Shown: piece after piece, positions 6,205 through 8,625 of the stretch
Position numbering within the stretch: position 1 is the stretch's first letter
Layout of the letters: every line of letters starts with the position of its first letter
NCBI GenBank assembly: GCA_937967755.1
Contig: CALBTA010000109.1
Location: forward strand, 1 to 8,625
Source of the DNA: an uncultured Planctomycetaceae bacterium
GTDB taxonomy: Bacteria; Planctomycetota; Planctomycetia; Pirellulales; Pirellulaceae
DNA length: 8,625 bases
Direction: 5' to 3'
Notes under the pieces: model-generated
Database searches by the model: none
Seen by the model: the letters and a program-made list of their open reading frames with translations, nothing else
What the model was told of the DNA's origin: nothing
Translations under genes and position numbers: made by a program

Positions 6205-8625
6205 GCATGACAGGCGGCGGAACCGGCGGGGTGGCCGCTCCGAACGTGATCACGCCATTGGTGGTGACGTTCACGTTGTTGTTGACCGCACTGAGAATAC
6301 CGGCCGAAGCCTGCGTCACGTTAAACGTGCCGCCGAAGTTCTCCAGCAGGAACGGATCGGTCGGGGCCATGCCGTTGCCGTCGTTCTGCGAATCGGCATT
6401 CAGATTAAGCGTACCCGAGAGCGACGTGGCGTGAATACTGCCGATGCTGTCGACCGCCGGGGCCAGAATGTCGTTCGTATCGATCACGTTGTTGATCACC
6501 GTGGCGTTGCGCGTGCCCGTACCGTTGGAGGTCAGGCGGATACCGTTGTGGCCAACCAGGTCGTCCTCGGTCGGTGCGATCGAGTTGCCCGTTCCGGTGG
6601 TGACAACCTGAATGCCGTCGTCGGTATCGAGTTGATCCAAGCCGGCACCCACGGCTTGCACCGTGATCATCATGTTTTGAACCGTAGCAATACTGTTCTC
6701 GATGTAGATGCTGTCGTTGGTGGCGTCCAGGATGGTACCGCCGTTCAACTCAACACGCCCGCCGTTGTCGGTGGTGCCGACGATGTTGATGGCGTTGCCG
6801 CCCGGGCGATCGTTGAAGCCGGTCGGTGGCGTGCCCATGTTGTCGAGGTTCGAGTCGATGTCGACATTGGCGAACTTGACCACGCCGGCCACATCGTTGA
6901 TCTGCACGCCGACGTTGTTGCGGCTGATGATGTTGACTTCGTTGAAGTCGATGATCACAGCGTTGCCGCGGGCGACTTCGATGCCGAAGCCCGAGTTGTC
7001 TTGGATGGTCGTATCTCCCCGGACCAGGAAGTCGCTGACCATATCGACCAGGCGGACACCTTCGTCGGCGCTGTTGATACTGGTCAGGCTTTCAAACGTG
7101 AAGCCTGCGACCCCGTTGGTTTGACCGATGGTGTTCTCGATATCGACCGCCGCTCCACCCGTCGCTGCGATGATCGGCGCGGTAATGAAGTTGACCGTGC
7201 CGCCATCGATGGCCTGGAAGCCCAAGCCCTGGGTGGTGGTAATGTTCAGCGTGGTGAAGTCGGTCGTGCCCATCGCGTTGTTGTTGATGATCACGCCGGC
7301 ACCCTGCGCGAACACTGGTGCGCCCATGGCGTCGAGCGTAGCGGAGATTTGGACCTGACCAAAGTCGGCGACCAGCGGAGCCGTGTCGGCACCCGCAACA
7401 GTGATTGCCGTTCCGGCGGAGTCCATGACCAGCGTGCGGTCAGCTTGGAAGCGTCCCGAAGCGTTCGCCAGTTCCACACCGCCGTCGAGGCTGTTGCGCG
7501 ACCGCAACGTGGTGAAGGTCATGTCAATCGGCGTCGTCATGGTATCTGGGGCGGCGACGATCAGAGCCGGGCCGCCGACGATGTCGATCTGCCCGCGTGC
7601 CGCGATCAGACCGCCGTTGTTGCGTTCAGCAACGAACCCGGCGACGGGCAACGGGTTGAAAGGGTTGCCCGCGGCGACCGCGGCAGCCAAAGCCGCTTCG
7701 TTGGTGGGCGTTGTAATCAGCAGATTGTTGAACGCAATGTTCTGGTTCGTGTTGTCGGTCAGGCGAACACCAAACTCGTTCGGATCGGTGATCGTCAGGC
7801 GGCAATTGAACACATCGCTGCCGTTCATATTCTCGTCGAGGAAAACTCCATCGCCGTTGAAGTTGTTGATTACGCCGTTGTAAACCCGGTTGCCGCCTGT
7901 CGTGCGTGCAACCTGTACGGCGGCTCCACCGGCGCTGAAGGTGGCAAAGTTTAGGAAGACTGTTGGATCCACCGTGGCGGGATCGCCGTCGTCCAGAACG
8001 ACATCTTCCAGGATATTGATGCGGTTATCGATCGTGCCTTCGAAGTTGATGCTCGGTGATCCGCGTTCAACATTGATTGCCGCGATAAGTTCACCCTGAA
8101 CGTCGAAGGCGATCGTCCGCCCGCCAGCACCGGCTGGATCGACCAGCGAAGAGAGTACCCGGGTATCGAAGCCGACGATGTCAACCTGGTCGATGGTGTA
8201 GGTCGCGGTGCTATCTTGGATGTTGATACCGTATTCCAACGGAGCACGCAGCGTGAGAATATCGGGATCAGCAGCGTCCCCAGTGTTGGTGTCAAAATCA
8301 GCCGGGTTGATCACCGGATCGTTCATGTAGATCGTAGTATCACGGATGACGACGTTCCCCGCGGCGCCCTCGCCGTTGTTCACAACAGGAGTCGGATCGG
8401 GCGCGAGAATGCCCGTTTTCGCGTTGACAATGCCGAAGCCGGCGACCGTCGTGTTGTCAGCCAACGTAACCGCTGCCCCGTTGGGGTTGCTGATGAACGG
8501 AGTGAACCCGTCGATGTCGTTGCACAGCGCGAAGTTACCCGCTTCCCGCGTGGCGATGATGTGCTCCACGCCGTCGCCCAGCAATTGCTGGCCAGCCAGC
8601 AGGTTGATTCCGGTATCGTAACCAG
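6200..8625 (-). CDS. secreted right-handed parallel beta-helix protein, C-terminal part
   Basis: The frame is open at the right edge; 807 residues are visible and the start is outside the window (the TTG at 8584 is not a plausible start, since the preceding codons continue the same fold as YDTGINLLAGQQLLGDG). The chain is built of irregular coils of roughly 20-25 residues rich in Val, Ile, Asn, Gly and Thr, for example VTLADNTTVAGFGI, DNSGFGIEVARGNAVIIDF and NNVGVQINDVAGVVKFANV, which is the pattern of pectate-lyase-like and NosD-like beta-helices. It ends in a short Pro-rich tail (TPPVPPPVMP) with no PEP-CTERM anchor and no obvious autotransporter barrel. The visible part has only two lysines and no tryptophan. 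A surface adhesin or polysaccharide-binding or -cleaving role is possible, but no catalytic site can be assigned. A terminator at 6140-6171 shows it is the last gene of its unit. Confidence 0.9.
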   Translation of the reverse strand, partial: GYDTGINLLAGQQLLGDGVEHIIATREAGNFALCNDIDGFTPFISNPNGAAVTLADNTTVAGFGIVNAKTGILAPDPTPVVNNGEGAAGNVVIRDTTIYMNDPVINPADFDTNTGDAADPDILTLRAPLEYGINIQDSTATYTIDQVDIVGFDTRVLSSLVDPAGAGGRTIAFDVQGELIAAINVERGSPSINFEGTIDNRINILEDVVLDDGDPATVDPTVFLNFATFSAGGAAVQVARTTGGNRVYNGVINNFNGDGVFLDENMNGSDVFNCRLTITDPNEFGVRLTDNTNQNIAFNNLLITTPTNEAALAAAVAAGNPFNPLPVAGFVAERNNGGLIAARGQIDIVGGPALIVAAPDTMTTPIDMTFTTLRSRNSLDGGVELANASGRFQADRTLVMDSAGTAITVAGADTAPLVADFGQVQISATLDAMGAPVFAQGAGVIINNNAMGTTDFTTLNITTTQGLGFQAIDGGTVNFITAPIIAATGGAAVDIENTIGQTNGVAGFTFESLTSINSADEGVRLVDMVSDFLVRGDTTIQDNSGFGIEVARGNAVIIDFNEVNIISRNNVGVQINDVAGVVKFANVDIDSNLDNMGTPPTGFNDRPGGNAINIVGTTDNGGRVELNGGTILDATNDSIYIENSIATVQNMMITVQAVGAGLDQLDTDDGIQVVTTGTGNSIAPTEDDLVGHNGIRLTSNGTGTRNATVINNVIDTNDILAPAVDSIGSIHATSLSGTLNLNADSQNDGNGMAPTDPFLLENFGGTFNVTQASAGILSAVNNNVNVTTNGVITFGAATPPVPPPVMP

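Noticed and set aside
6170..7954. Plus-strand open frame of 594 codons opposite the beta-helix gene
   Set aside because: Same antisense-register effect; the product is an unbroken Val/Asp/Arg/His-rich string with no start signal.

Overview
The window looks like an ordinary chromosomal stretch from a GC-rich planctomycete, probably one of the Pirellula-like groups. The best evidence is a DUF1559 prepilin-type protein ending in an H-X9-DG motif, a family greatly expanded in Planctomycetes. A secreted right-handed beta-helix protein, an Ig/cadherin-like secreted protein and a metal-type KdsA fit the same picture. No mobile element, CRISPR array, tRNA or rRNA is visible, and I see nothing that amounts to a clear new defence or biosynthetic system.

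Layout from left to right. Bases 1-459 hold a doubtful plus-strand reading frame of unknown function that is open to the left edge. It ends just before a plus-strand terminator hairpin (460-489). All confident genes are on the minus strand and fall into three transcription units. Unit 1 is kdsA (3515-2688), followed with a 4-base TTGA overlap by a large lipoprotein with a degenerate transglutaminase-like region and a helical C-terminal part resembling TPRs (2691-481). Unit 2 is a DUF1559 pseudopilin-like gene (5744-4755) followed after 51 bases by a lysine-free secreted protein with two cadherin-like repeats (4703-3759); it has a candidate promoter at 5807-5835 and a strong terminator at 3644-3677. 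Unit 3 is the 3' portion of a large beta-helix protein gene (8625-6200) with its own terminator at 6140-6171; its start lies outside the window.

Between units 2 and 3 lie about 300 bases (5836-6139) without a convincing gene. They hold several inverted repeats and a three-copy tandem repeat with an exact 14-base period.

Functionally, KdsA makes the Kdo precursor for outer-membrane lipopolysaccharide, and its partner is probably anchored in an envelope membrane. The other two units encode surface or exported proteins. The common theme is the cell envelope, but no direct interaction between the three units can be shown from sequence.
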